A stretch of DNA of 64,000 nt from Vitellaria paradoxa (lineage: Eukaryota; Streptophyta; Magnoliopsida; Ericales; Sapotaceae), in the NCBI GenBank assembly GCA_019916065.1, contig CM034240.1, positions 32,005,149 through 32,069,148 on the forward strand. The letters are read 5' to 3'. The notes beneath the pieces were generated by a model that saw only the letters and a list, made by a program, of their open reading frames with translations, was not told where the DNA came from and made no database searches. Shown piece by piece: positions 48,501 to 60,500 of the stretch; the first letter of the stretch is position 1, and every line of letters begins with the position of its first letter. Position numbers and translations under genes: made by a program.

Positions 48501-51500
48501 CATGTTTGGGTTGCCCTTAACTCTCAATGGGGATAAGACTACCAGTCCAGATGGGATAACTATAGCTTTCTTATTGCATTGTTGGGATGTTGTGAAGGAC
48601 GATGTGATGAAGGTATTTGTGGAGAGTTTTCATGAGGAGGGTGAGTTCGAGAAGAATTTAAATACTTCATTTATTGTTTTAATCCTTAAAAAAGGGGGAG
48701 TGGTGGATATTTTGGATTTTACACCACTTAGTTTGGTTATCTTGGATGTGTGCTACTTTGTTTTGAAGTGGTGTTAGGCTTGAAGATCAACTTGGGTAAG
48801 TCAAAAATCATATCTGTTGGTAAGGTCTCTAGTTTGGATGACTTGACCCAGATCATGGGTTGTAAGAGGGGAAAACTACTGACTACATATCTTTGTCGTT
48901 CTTTAGGAGCCTTTATGAAGGCTCATTTTATGTGGGATGGAGTAGTGGAAAAGTTTGTTAGGAGATTGGCTGGGTGAAAAGGCAGTATCTATCCAAAGGA
49001 ACTAGGCTCATGCTTATCAAGGGCACCTTGTCAAATTTTCTGACTTATGTCATGTCCTTGTTTTTGATGTCTACATTGGTGATTAGAAGAATTGAGAAAA
49101 TTTGCAAGGATTTCCTCTTTTTTTTATTCTTATTCTTTTTTTTTTTTTGGGGGGGGGGGGGGGCTTGGGCCCTGGGGGGAGCTTGGAGATGTCCAAAAGT
49201 ACCATTTGGTTAATTGGGATACAACATGACAGTACTTGAAGCATGGTTGGTTGGGCATCAAGAGGTTGAAGCACTTTAACACTGCTTTGCTAGGGAAATC
49301 TTTGTGGCTATTAGCTGAGAAAGACCGGGTGTGGAGAAGGGTGCTGGCTTCCAAATATGGTGTTGATTGGGGCTGCTGGATCTTAGAGATTTTTTTACAA
49401 GGCCTTTTCGTGTAGGAATTTTGGAGGATTATTAGATTTGTTTGGGTGGATTGTGGAATGGTGTTCAGCAAAGGTGGGAAGAGGTAATAGGGTGTGTTTT
49501 TGGCGCCATAGATGAAGGTGGGGAGTTGGGAGGCTACAAGAGGACTTCCCCCATATTTTCTCTATTGCAATGAATTGGGAGGTAGCTATAGATGAGTACT
49601 TTAGATAGGTGAATGGGGCTTGCTTTGGGCACCTAGTTTGGCAGAGAGATGTTAATGATTGGGAAAGATTGGATATATTGTTGATACTTTATGGTATCAA
49701 ATTGGAAGCGGTAGAGGGAGATGGGGAAGATGAGCTCTATTATGAGGCTTCCAAGACTGGGCAATTTTCTATTAAATCCTTCTATCATAGTCTTTTGGGG
49801 GAGAAAGATGGATTTTACATGGACTAAGCTATGGGGATGTTGGGCCCTTATGAAGCTAGCCTTCTTCATATGGTGCGTAGTGTGGGAAAAGATTCCTATG
49901 TGCGACAATTTGCAGAAGAGGAGGATCATTGTAGTAAGCTGGTGCCTATTGTGCAAATATAATAGGGAAGCAATTTCTCATTTATTAGCTCATGGTCAAT
50001 GACTAAGGAATTTAAGAATTTGGCTTTGTCGTCCCTTAAGATGTTTTGGGTATTTTCTTAGAGGGTGCCTCATGCTTATATGTGACAACTTGCGGAAGAG
50101 GAGGATCATTATAGTAAGCTAGTGTCCATCGTACAAATATAATGCGGAAGCAGTTTCTCGTATATTAGTTCATTGTCAATGAGTATGGAATTTTAGAATT
50201 TGGCCTTGTGGTGCCTTAGATGTCCTGGTCTAAGAAGGTGCCTCATGTTTTGATTAAGTGGTGAGGTTCTCGAGTCAGCAAATGAAAGAGGAAAGCTTTC
50301 ATCGGCTAGTTAGTCTTGGGCAAGAGAAATAGGAGGACATTTCAAGGAATTGAATGACCCTTTCATAAGCTAAAGGGTTTGTCTTTGTCATCTTTGTATG
50401 GCTGGGCATCCGATTGTGCAGATTCAGATATACATAATGTTTTTGGATTTCCTTGAATTTTTGGTAGCTTAGTTTTGGCTTTTATCTCCCTATATAGTCG
50501 GTATAGATTTTGTAAATGGGTGGCATCTCGTTGATGCCATCTAATACAATTGTTACCTTTACTTGTCCAAAAAAAAAAAAAAAAAAGTTTATAGCTAAAA
50601 TCCTAGCCTTGAGACTTATAAAAATTCTAAATATAGGTACTTGGGCTGTGGCTTCAGGGTCCAGGTTCATCCTTTTCCATTCCCCCAATGATACTGATTA
50701 GTCACGGGAAGACCACCACATTAACAAATGTTGTTGCGGGAACACCATTCCCATGGGACGTCTTACTTCCTGGACTTGGAACAAGGGTCAGGGGTTACTC
50801 TAACTAATTTAACAACATGCGGGATTATCGGGAATTTAGCGATTGGAGGCTAGAATTAGGGAGCCATTAGAATTCGTCCAACCAATCTAGAGAGAAATTC
50901 ATGCAGGGAATCTTTATCCCATCATGATGCACTGAGTTAAGGTTGAATATCCTTCCAACATATTCAAAGCCTTGACTCCTGCCTAAAAATGGCTCCCCCC
51001 TCACCTATATAAACTGTCCCCCTTTGGAGGGTGCATCATTGAGCATTCACCATTCTACTACCCTTACCTACAACACACACACTCTCTCTCTCTTGCGGAC
51101 TCCGGTGACTCCACCATAATCGATAGTTAGCATTATTCCCAAAAGGTTAGACTCCTCCAGGTCTACCTACCCCCACACTAAATAAATGGTGTTATCTCTA
51201 AAACCTAAAATGCATTGTGGAAGGGAGACATATTCTTGACATTGTTTTGATAACAACGGAAGTGGTAGATTTAGAGACTCAAAAATGGCATCCTGGGATT
51301 AATATTCAAATTAGACATGGAAAAGGCCTATGACCATGTTAATTGGAAACTTGGGATTTATTGTCATACCTTTTGGAAGTGATGGGTTTTGGTTTGAAAT
51401 GGAGAAAGTGGATTTATTCGTACATTTCAACTGTAAGGTTTTTGGTCCTTGTTACAAAATGAGGACAATATGAACCGTGGGCCAATGGTTTACTGAGAAT

Positions 51501-54500
51501 ATTAGACGTAAAAGGAAGATTGAGGTTATTTTCGTTTCAACTATATGGTGTATATGGAATGAAAGAAATGATATTCAAGGTATTTGGGCATAGCATATAC
51601 ATGAGAATTATGTGCCATGCAAAAGAAATTCACCAAGCTTTTGAGATTTGTTCAACTTCTATTCTTATTAAAATTCCTAGACTAATCAAGTGGATTTTTC
51701 CTCCTGCAGGGAAGATAAAGTTAACATTGATGTGAGTGCCTAAATGTGACCTACTACCTGCATGATTTAGGGGAGTTCCAAGAAATAACTAAGGAGAGTG
51801 GATTTAAGGATTCATTGATGACATTGTAAAGCCACAAGTATTGAAGCTGAGTTATGGGTTATTTTGAGAGGCTACAACTTGTGAAGGGCAACAATCTAAA
51901 ATATTGTACCATGGAAAGTCTTTTGGGGTACTCTAGTAGAAAAAGAAAAAAAGGGCAAAGTGTGGAGATTGGCCCCCTTTTTGCATGGGTGTATAAGTTT
52001 TTTGATGTGATTGGAACGGCTACTTGGTGAGGCTCCATTAACTTTTGTGGTTTAAGCTCACTTAAGTTGCCGATGCGATCTTTTTAGCACTGTAGTGGAT
52101 GAAAGGCTTGCAAGTAGATTTTATTGTGTTGGAGCATGTAAATGTGTTTTCTAGAACTCCGTAGGATTGTGTTGATGAATAAGTTGGCATACATTGGATA
52201 ATCATCACAGCAGGAAGGTTGGTCATGTATTTGTTGATTGTCGATGGTAGGTTCAAATATCTGTTATATATATATATATATATATATCTTGGAAACTTCT
52301 TCCTATCTTCAGCAGTACAATATAGATTTTCACTTCGATCAAAGTTTTTGTGGGGAATATCTCATGCCTTATCAAAAGAGGTTTGTTCATGTGGTCACTG
52401 GGAATGGATAAAGTCCAACCATAGATAAGTTACTGTTAGGAAGTGATTAATGCTTGATGATCATGTTCTCCACAAAGATAACGTGTAACTGATGGACAGT
52501 TGATTCATTTGCTGTACTTCCCCGACTCTCATGAGTTTAGAAGAGAATTTCCATATCAAATGGTTCCTTTGTCTGTCAGAATTATGCTCGTAGATACAAT
52601 AGCCAGTAGAAGGTTCTGTCAAGCTTTTTCTTTCTTGGGTCTAGCAATTTTTCAGTTAGGAAAGAATGAGTTAGAAAAGCTCTTGGGATGTGGAGGTCGA
52701 GACAGATGTAGTGGAAGGTCATAAATAGTCAGCCTTGGGCATTTTGATGCTGTCAGTGCCACTTAATGCTAGATGCTATCTCAGTGACCTTGGTTGTGTT
52801 TTTGATTAACATTGATATCGAGCCCTACACAATTACACTTGTTATTAACGGCAGTCATATTATTATTTCCTGTTTTTTGTAGCTGAATACCATTGGTGTG
52901 AAACGAACGCCTGGCTATACGAGGCTAAGAAGACACGTATTAGGACATAGGCCTGGAACATTTTACTATACTTAGTTGCCTAGTAGCATGGATACTTCTT
53001 GAGAGGATTCACATCCATGTGGGATTGATTTGTCAGATGCTAAGGCTTCTTGGAAATGCCTGAAAATTAGAGAGGGTTATGTCCATGTCGTGTTGCCCTT
53101 TCTTTTTGTCCTACATATTTAAAATTGTCATATCTGTATACCTGTGTGGTGTCTGTGTTGTGTCCTTGGGTCTTTGTCCAGTTTCTGTGTTGATTCCACT
53201 AAACTACTTCAAGATATGGCACATGGTTGTAATCCTCTTTTCCTCCTCCTTCAGGACTCAGCATCTTCTTAATATTTTGGTAGCCATAAATTCAGAAATA
53301 ATGAATTCCAAGTTCAATACGCTTTCTTTGAAATTGTGTTGCATTTCTTTGGTTGTTATTGCAATGCTGGGTGACACCAGAAAATTTACTCATCAAATGG
53401 TAAATTTCTTACCATATTTAGAGAACTGTGTGCCAGAAACATAACCTTACTCACATGATATGATGTTATTTTATTTAGTGGAGATTTTGCATTCTGACTT
53501 CCAGAAAGTAGCTCATGTGAGTTTTTAGAAAATCAAGGTAGCGGTTGATGGAACTTCCTGAAAAGACTTCTCTAAAACTTCTAGTAATTTTGGAATGTTT
53601 TGTGAACTCTTGTGGAAGGAAACTGCCCTGTGTGGCTTTTCAAATTACTTTTTAAGAAGCTATTCCATAAAATGTTAAAATCTAGTTTATTCCTTAAAAT
53701 AAAATTGTCTACCCATTCTTTACCCTTTACACGCGCACACACACATTTCCGAATCAAACCTATATATTCCACCATCCATTTGTTAATATCTTTATTTTTA
53801 TTTTTTTGTTTTTATTATTTTGATATAACTCAACTTCTTAAACCAAACATTATATATATATATTTTCTGGGAGTTCCTTTTGGTGAAACACTTCTTGTCG
53901 AGTCCTACCCAGAAGGACTTTTGATCTACAGAAGTTAGCCCAAACAAGCTCTAACTCTTCCTGTGGATATGTGTTTTATCATTGTGCTATTATTGTCTTC
54001 TACTCTTGTGGCATATGCTTATGTGCTTCATTTGCAGTTGGGGCTTTCACAGGAGCCATCACTGGTGCTTTAGCTGGCAGGGCTTCTGATAGTGGTGTCC
54101 TCCGTGGAGCTGGACTAGGTGCCATTGTTGGGGCTGCGCTCTCTGTAGAAGTTTTGGAGGCTTCACGTGCTTACTGGTGTTCAGATCACTTAGGCTCACA
54201 GGGTTCGTCATCCATGGTTAGATTACTTTCTTTGGGTCATTTATGTTCCTGACATCTTAGTAGAAAAAATATTTTCATAGAAGGTGGTTTTGTCAGGATA
54301 TTTACCATAGGCTAATTGTTGATTCCTTGTTACCAGGCAGATTTCATAGAGGAGCTTCTCCGTGGTAGATTTGTGGAGGGACAGTTTCCACCAGTAGCAT
54401 CAGCAGCTCACCGTTGGCCGGTTTGTCTTTTTTTTTTTTTTTTTAAATCTTGTTCTTCTTAACTTTTAAGTCATCACGTACCTGTTTTAGAATTGTTTTA

Positions 54501-57500
54501 TGAATGTATCACCTTTCAAGTCCATGTATGTCTTTGCTTGAATATGTGGTTTTCCTTCACTGCAGGACTTTGTTAGAGAAGATTGTGAGAACTTGTAAAT
54601 ATAGAATAAAATCCTTTTTTAGTATACTGATAGGTGATTTAATTTATGTTCCCTTATTTGTACCTTGCTTAGTGTATACCAATGCATGCTTAGACAACCC
54701 TAAGGGTGTCTAGCAATTCTAGTCAACTCTTTTTTTTTTCTTTTTTTTTTTTTATTTTTTTTCTGACATGGTATCAGAGCATAGATCTTAATTTGTTTTT
54801 TAGGTATTTTTCTTATTACCCTAAAATTCATCATCATCAATTGTCAAAGTGGTTTAATTGACCATCGGAGTCTTCTCCTTCATCATCATTAGGTGCAGTT
54901 GTTTCCTCATCGTAACTCATCATCTTCTTTGTCATCATCATTTGTCTTCATCAGCCACCATCTCCTCCTTCATTAGCATCGTCTTCTTCATTGACGACCA
55001 TCGTTGCAGGCCTCGTTGGTAAAAACCTTAGCCAACATCATCGTAGGTCGCCAGGCCATTGTCACCAGTTTTGGATTCTTCAAATTGCAAAACCCGAGAA
55101 TTTATCACAAAGTCCTTGTTGAAGCCCATTGTCGCCAATTTTTCTCGGTTGTTGTTTGGTTGTCGTTTGTCGACTTTCACTCTATTTCAATGACCTCCAA
55201 ATCCAATTCCACCACTGCTCTTCCCATGGAGTCAAAAGTCCTGTAGTTGGCCTAACTACTTAAGTACTCGGTGGTTAAATGGGAAAAATTATCTTCAGTG
55301 GTCCAAGGCAGTCAAAATTGCCTTGATTGGACTTGGCAAATAGTGACATCTCATTGACACTGCTTTTGCTTCTTTTGCATCCTCCTACGATACTTAGATT
55401 CAGGATGATGCAAATATTGTGATCTCTTATGGAATTCTATGGATGCTAAGATTGTAGATAAGTGTACTCATTTGGACGCTTGTAAGGAGATTTGGGATTA
55501 TACTATTTTGTTATATTCCAATGGTCTCGGTTGTATCTATAATGTCTCTAGTGATTTCTTCAAATTGCAACAATCTGGAAAAACATTCATATAATATTGT
55601 GCAGCCCGGGTAAGATGTATGAAGAATTGAACTCTCTTCAACCATTATCTGGTAATATCAATGAAATGCAAAGGTAACAAGAGCAGATGGTTGTATTGAA
55701 GTTCCTTGCTAATCTTGATCTAGAGTTTGAGCCAGTCATGGCACAAAATCTTGGTAGAGCTTCTCTCTCATCTCTTGCAGAGACTTTGCCCTAATGGTTG
55801 TTTCTTAGACCTCTCCTCCAGTTGAATCTAAGTCTACTCGTTCTGCTTTCACCTATCAAATTAGCATTACCGATGGGTGTATCAGTTGAGATAATAATGG
55901 AGGAAACCGCAATATTATGGGTAAGGGAACGTGACTGAAATGTACACATTGTGGAAGGCTTGGACATCTTCGTGAAAAATGTTGGAAACTATATGATAAG
56001 CCTATGACACATGTCGCTACTACTGATACTCTTGCTCCATTAATATGCCTACTAGTAGTAAGACTCATTCTTCTCCACTTGTGACTATATTTGGCGAGAA
56101 ATACTCTACATTCCTTCAGTATCAAGTAGCTCACCAGGCATCTCTCCCCACAGTATCTAGTAATCCCATTGCTTGTCTTTCCAATTTACCCTAATACTTT
56201 GGATTCTTGATTCTATTGCTTTAGACCATATGTTTAAAACATTCAATTTGTTTTCCAACATTCAATAGTCCTCTTTCCATCCTTTTGTTACTACAGCCAA
56301 TGGTTCTCATAACCCAGTTTTCTAACATTCAATATTCCTCTACCATTCCTTTTGTTAATATAACTAATTGTTCTCATAACCTAGTTAGGGGTATTGGTAC
56401 TGTATATCCCTTTCCCACTTTCCCTTTATCATTTGTTTTATATGTTCTGTCTTTTCCATATAATCTTATGTTTGTTGGCAAGCTTACAAAATAATTAAAT
56501 TGTTTCATAGCCTTCTTTCCTAACTCGGTTTTTTTTTCTCAATACGTGAAGACAAAGGAGAAGATTGGTGGACGACATGAAGCTAATGGGGTCTAATATC
56601 TTAGTGCACCATCTGGATCCAAAGCTTGTTCTTTTTCTTTAGTTCATTTAGATGGTTGGGGTTTGAGTCAAGTAGTTTCTCAATTTGGTTTTTAGTATTT
56701 TGTTACATTTGTGGAAGAATTTTCCCCGAACTACTTGGATTTATTTAATAAAATATCGTTCTAAATTATACCCCTTTTCCTCTTTCCCTTTATCAATCAT
56801 TTTATATGTTCCATCTTTTTCATATGGTCTCATGTTTGTTAGCAAGCCTACAAAACAATTAAATTGGTATGTAACCTTCTTCCCTAATCCTGTCATTATT
56901 CAAGGCATGAAGACAAAGGAAAGGATTGGTGGAGGACATGATGCTAATGGTGTCTAATATCTTAATGCATCATCTAGATCCAAAGCTTATTCTGCAGTAG
57001 CCTTTCCCATGGATATTCAGTATTGTCTTGGCTGCCATCCATCTCTTGATAGGCTAAAATCTATGGTTACCGACTTGTGTCACTTAAAATCCTTAGAATA
57101 TGAGTCGTGTCAATTAGTAAAGCATTATCGAGCTTTCTTTTTCCCTTGAGATAATAATTGGGTTTGGAGTCCTTTCTCTTTAGTTCATTTAGATGTTTGG
57201 GCTTTGAGTCTAGTAGTTTCTAAATTTGGTTTTCTATATTTTGTTATATTTGGGATTGATTTTTCTTGAACTACTTGAATTTATTTAATGAAATATCATT
57301 TTGAATTATTTACAATCTTCAAATTCTTTTGCACTGAAATTCATACTCAATTTGGTTTTCGTCCATTAAAATTCTTTGCAGTGATAATACCAAAGAAGAT
57401 TTTTCAACCCCTTTCACAAATTTCACGTCTTCACTTTGGCATGCTTTATCACTCATCTTGTCCTTGTACTCCACAACAAAATGGGGTTGTTGAGCGAAAG

Positions 57501-60500
57501 AATTTACACCTTGTTAATGAATGTTCCTAGAGTTTATTGGGGTGATGTTAGCGTTACTACATGCTACTTAATCAATAGGATGTCCTCTTTTGTTTTACAT
57601 GGTAAATCCCCTAATTCCATCCTTTTTCCCAATGAGCCTCTTTTTCATATCTTTCCAAGAATTTTTGGGTGTGTTGCATTTGTTCATCAACTTCACAATG
57701 TGGTTGACAAACTGACTGCCTGTGCTCACTAGTGTCTTTTGGGGTACTCTTGTTTGCAGATGGGATACAGATGTTATATTCCCTCTCTTAGTCGGCAATT
57801 TATCTATGCTGATTTCATATTCTAAGTTCACACCATTCTTCTCTACGTCTCAATCTCTATCATTTCTTGATGAGAATCTTCCTATACTAGTTCTTCCTTT
57901 GCACTCTGTGTCTTCTTTTAGTAATAGTCCTCTTTTACCGCTTCTTCCTTCTTCATTCCTGCACTCTCCTTGGTTGTCTATCTCGACTTGATTTGCTGGT
58001 TTATATGAGAAGTTTGCTAGTTGAGCCTCCTCTGCAACTTTAGACACTCCACTGCCCTCACCAATGTCTCCAACTTGTAAAAGTGATTTAGATTTGCCCA
58101 TTGCTATTTAGAAAGGTAAATATACATGTACTTCTCATCCCATTTCTAAATTTGTGCCATATCATACCTTATCTTCTTCGTATCTTGCCTTTATTTTCAA
58201 ATTATCGTCTATTTCTACCGTGTACAAAGTTTTGTCCCACTCTGGATAGCGTTCTACAATGGATGATGAAATGTTTGCATATTGGGCTAATGATACTTGA
58301 GATTTGATGTCTTTCTCCTAGTAATTTAGTTGTTAGATGTCGATGGTCTTCACCGTTAAGGTACACCATAGACAGATTGAAAGCTTGCTTGGTTTCAAAA
58401 AGATACACCCAAATTTATGGTTTGGATTTCTTGGAGACATTCTCTGCTGTTGCTAAGATTATATTTGTTTGCCTTATAATTTCCTTGGTTGTTGTATATC
58501 ATTGGCCTTTTCATCAAATTGATGTCAAGAGTGTCTTTTTACACGATGACTTGGTAGATATAGCCTATATGGAGCAATCTACGGGGTTTGTTGCTTAGTG
58601 AAAGTCTGGTTTGGGACTACAAACTTAAGAAATCACTATATGGCCTTAAGCAGTCTTCGCGAGCATGGTTCGGTAGATTTAGCATTAGCTATCGAATTTG
58701 GTCTTACTTCTTATTGTGTAAACCATTCTATTTTTATTCGTCACACCATTCATGGACGAATATGGCTCCTAGTGTATATGGCTGACGTTGTCATTACAGG
58801 TAATGACACACAAGGAATCATTGATTTGAAGTCATTCCTTCAAAGTAAGTTCAATAATAAATATTTGAGACTATTTTAAGTATTTTTCTAGGTATTGAGG
58901 TTGTTTGATCACTTAAAGGTATTACTCTCTCACAGAGAAACTATGTGCTTGATCTCCTATTGGAAACAGATATGTTTGGTTTGAAACCTTTGGACACACC
59001 AATGGTTCCTAATACAAACCTTGTTGCAGATAAAGATGATATGTTGGAGAATTCCAGTTAGTACAAAAGATTTGTTGGGAAATTAAACTACCTGACATTG
59101 ACGAGACCAAACATTTCATTCTCTACGAGTGTGATCAGTCAGTTCCTAGAGTCAACTTGTACTAGCCACTGGGATGTAGTTATCCAAAACCTGAGATATT
59201 TGAAAGGAGCACCTAGAATAGGTTTGTTATATCTAAATAATGGTCATATTTTAGTACAGGAATACACAGATACAGATTGGGTGGAATCACCACTAGACAA
59301 ACACTCTATTTCTGGTTATTGCATCTTTGTTGAAGGTAATCTAGTATTATGTAAGAGCAACAAGTAGATGATAGTAGGAAGATCAAGTGCTGGATCGGAA
59401 AACTATAACTCATGCTTCATGTGAATTAATTTGGATACATAGCCTAATTAAAGAATTGGGAGTTCAACATCCTCAGCCTATGGAATTATTCTGTGACAAT
59501 CAAATGGCAGCTTATATTGCTTCCAACCTAGTGTTCCATGAAAGAATCAAGCACACTAAGGTAAATTGCCACTTCATTAGAGACAAGATTTATAGGAAAT
59601 CATTAAAACTAATTATGTTAAGTCTGAGGACCAGCTTGCTAACTTGTTTATTAAAGTCTTGGAGGATCTCAAGTTAGATATATTTGTTACAAGTTTGGAA
59701 CATATAATGTATACACTTTATAGCTTGAGAGGGAGTGTTAGTAATGGATGTGAGAATATTGTAAATATATAATAAAATGAGAATATTGTAAATACATAAT
59801 AGAATTCTTTCCTAGTATACATGATAGGTGATTTGATTTTTGTTTCCTTATTTGTACCTTGCTCAATGTATATAAATACATACTTAGACAACCCTAAGGG
59901 TGTTAAGCAATTCCATTCAACTCTTGTTTTCTAACAAACTTGTGTATGTAGAACTTTTAACTCTTAGTTTGTTTTTGGATCAAGATTTTGTTAAAGAACA
60001 AAGGAAAAGGATGTGGATTCAAAACCCTTTTCTTGTTTAGGTTGTGATGGAAAATGGAAGGGGAAAAAACATGAAATTTAGGAAATTAAATTAATTAAAT
60101 TAAAAAAAACTAATATATTGATAAATTTCTTTTATTTTATTATATTTTTTGAATCATTTTAGACAAAGTTATGTATTTGGGATTTTATATTTTCTTCTTC
60201 TTTTCAATACCTTTGACCCTTCGTTTTTTTTTTTTTTTTTCAACTCACTAAATTCTCACTCCAAACAGAACCTTAGGAGTTGCAAAATTTGAAATGCATG
60301 TTTGCTAACCTTATGCGCCTAGAGAGTTCAGCTTTTGAACTTGTGGAAAAGTGGAAAAGTTTTGAAGGTATCCTTATGAAGAAGTTTCAGAGGAAGGTGA
60401 TGGCTTCTAAAATATGGGGGAGATTGGGCTAACGCAGAGGTTGTTAAGACACATGGGTAAAGCTTGTGGAATGGGCATCTTAAAAGGGTTGGAAGAGATA

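Larger units (their letters stand above)
54571..59936 (+). mobile_element. Complete but dead Ty1/Copia element in intron 3
   Basis: LTRs lie at 54571-54768 and 59736-59936, both starting TGTTAG and sharing GATAGGTGATTT, TTATTTGTACCTTGCT and ACAACCCTAAGGGTGT. Target duplications GACTT (54566-54570) and AACTT (59937-59941) differ by one G/A. The primer site TGGTATCAGAGC (54769-54780) abuts the 5' LTR, and the polypurine tract GAGAGGGAG precedes the 3' LTR. The order Gag, integrase, RT, RNase H is that of Copia. It is on the same strand as the host gene. Confidence 0.95.

Noticed and set aside
49083..49471. Overlapping minus-strand frames with Pro and Lys runs
   Set aside because: Produced by the poly-T/poly-G tract, antisense to LINE coding text.
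53079..53444. 121-codon frame in intron 1
   Set aside because: No recognisable domain or splice context; hydrophobic composition follows from T-rich intron sequence.
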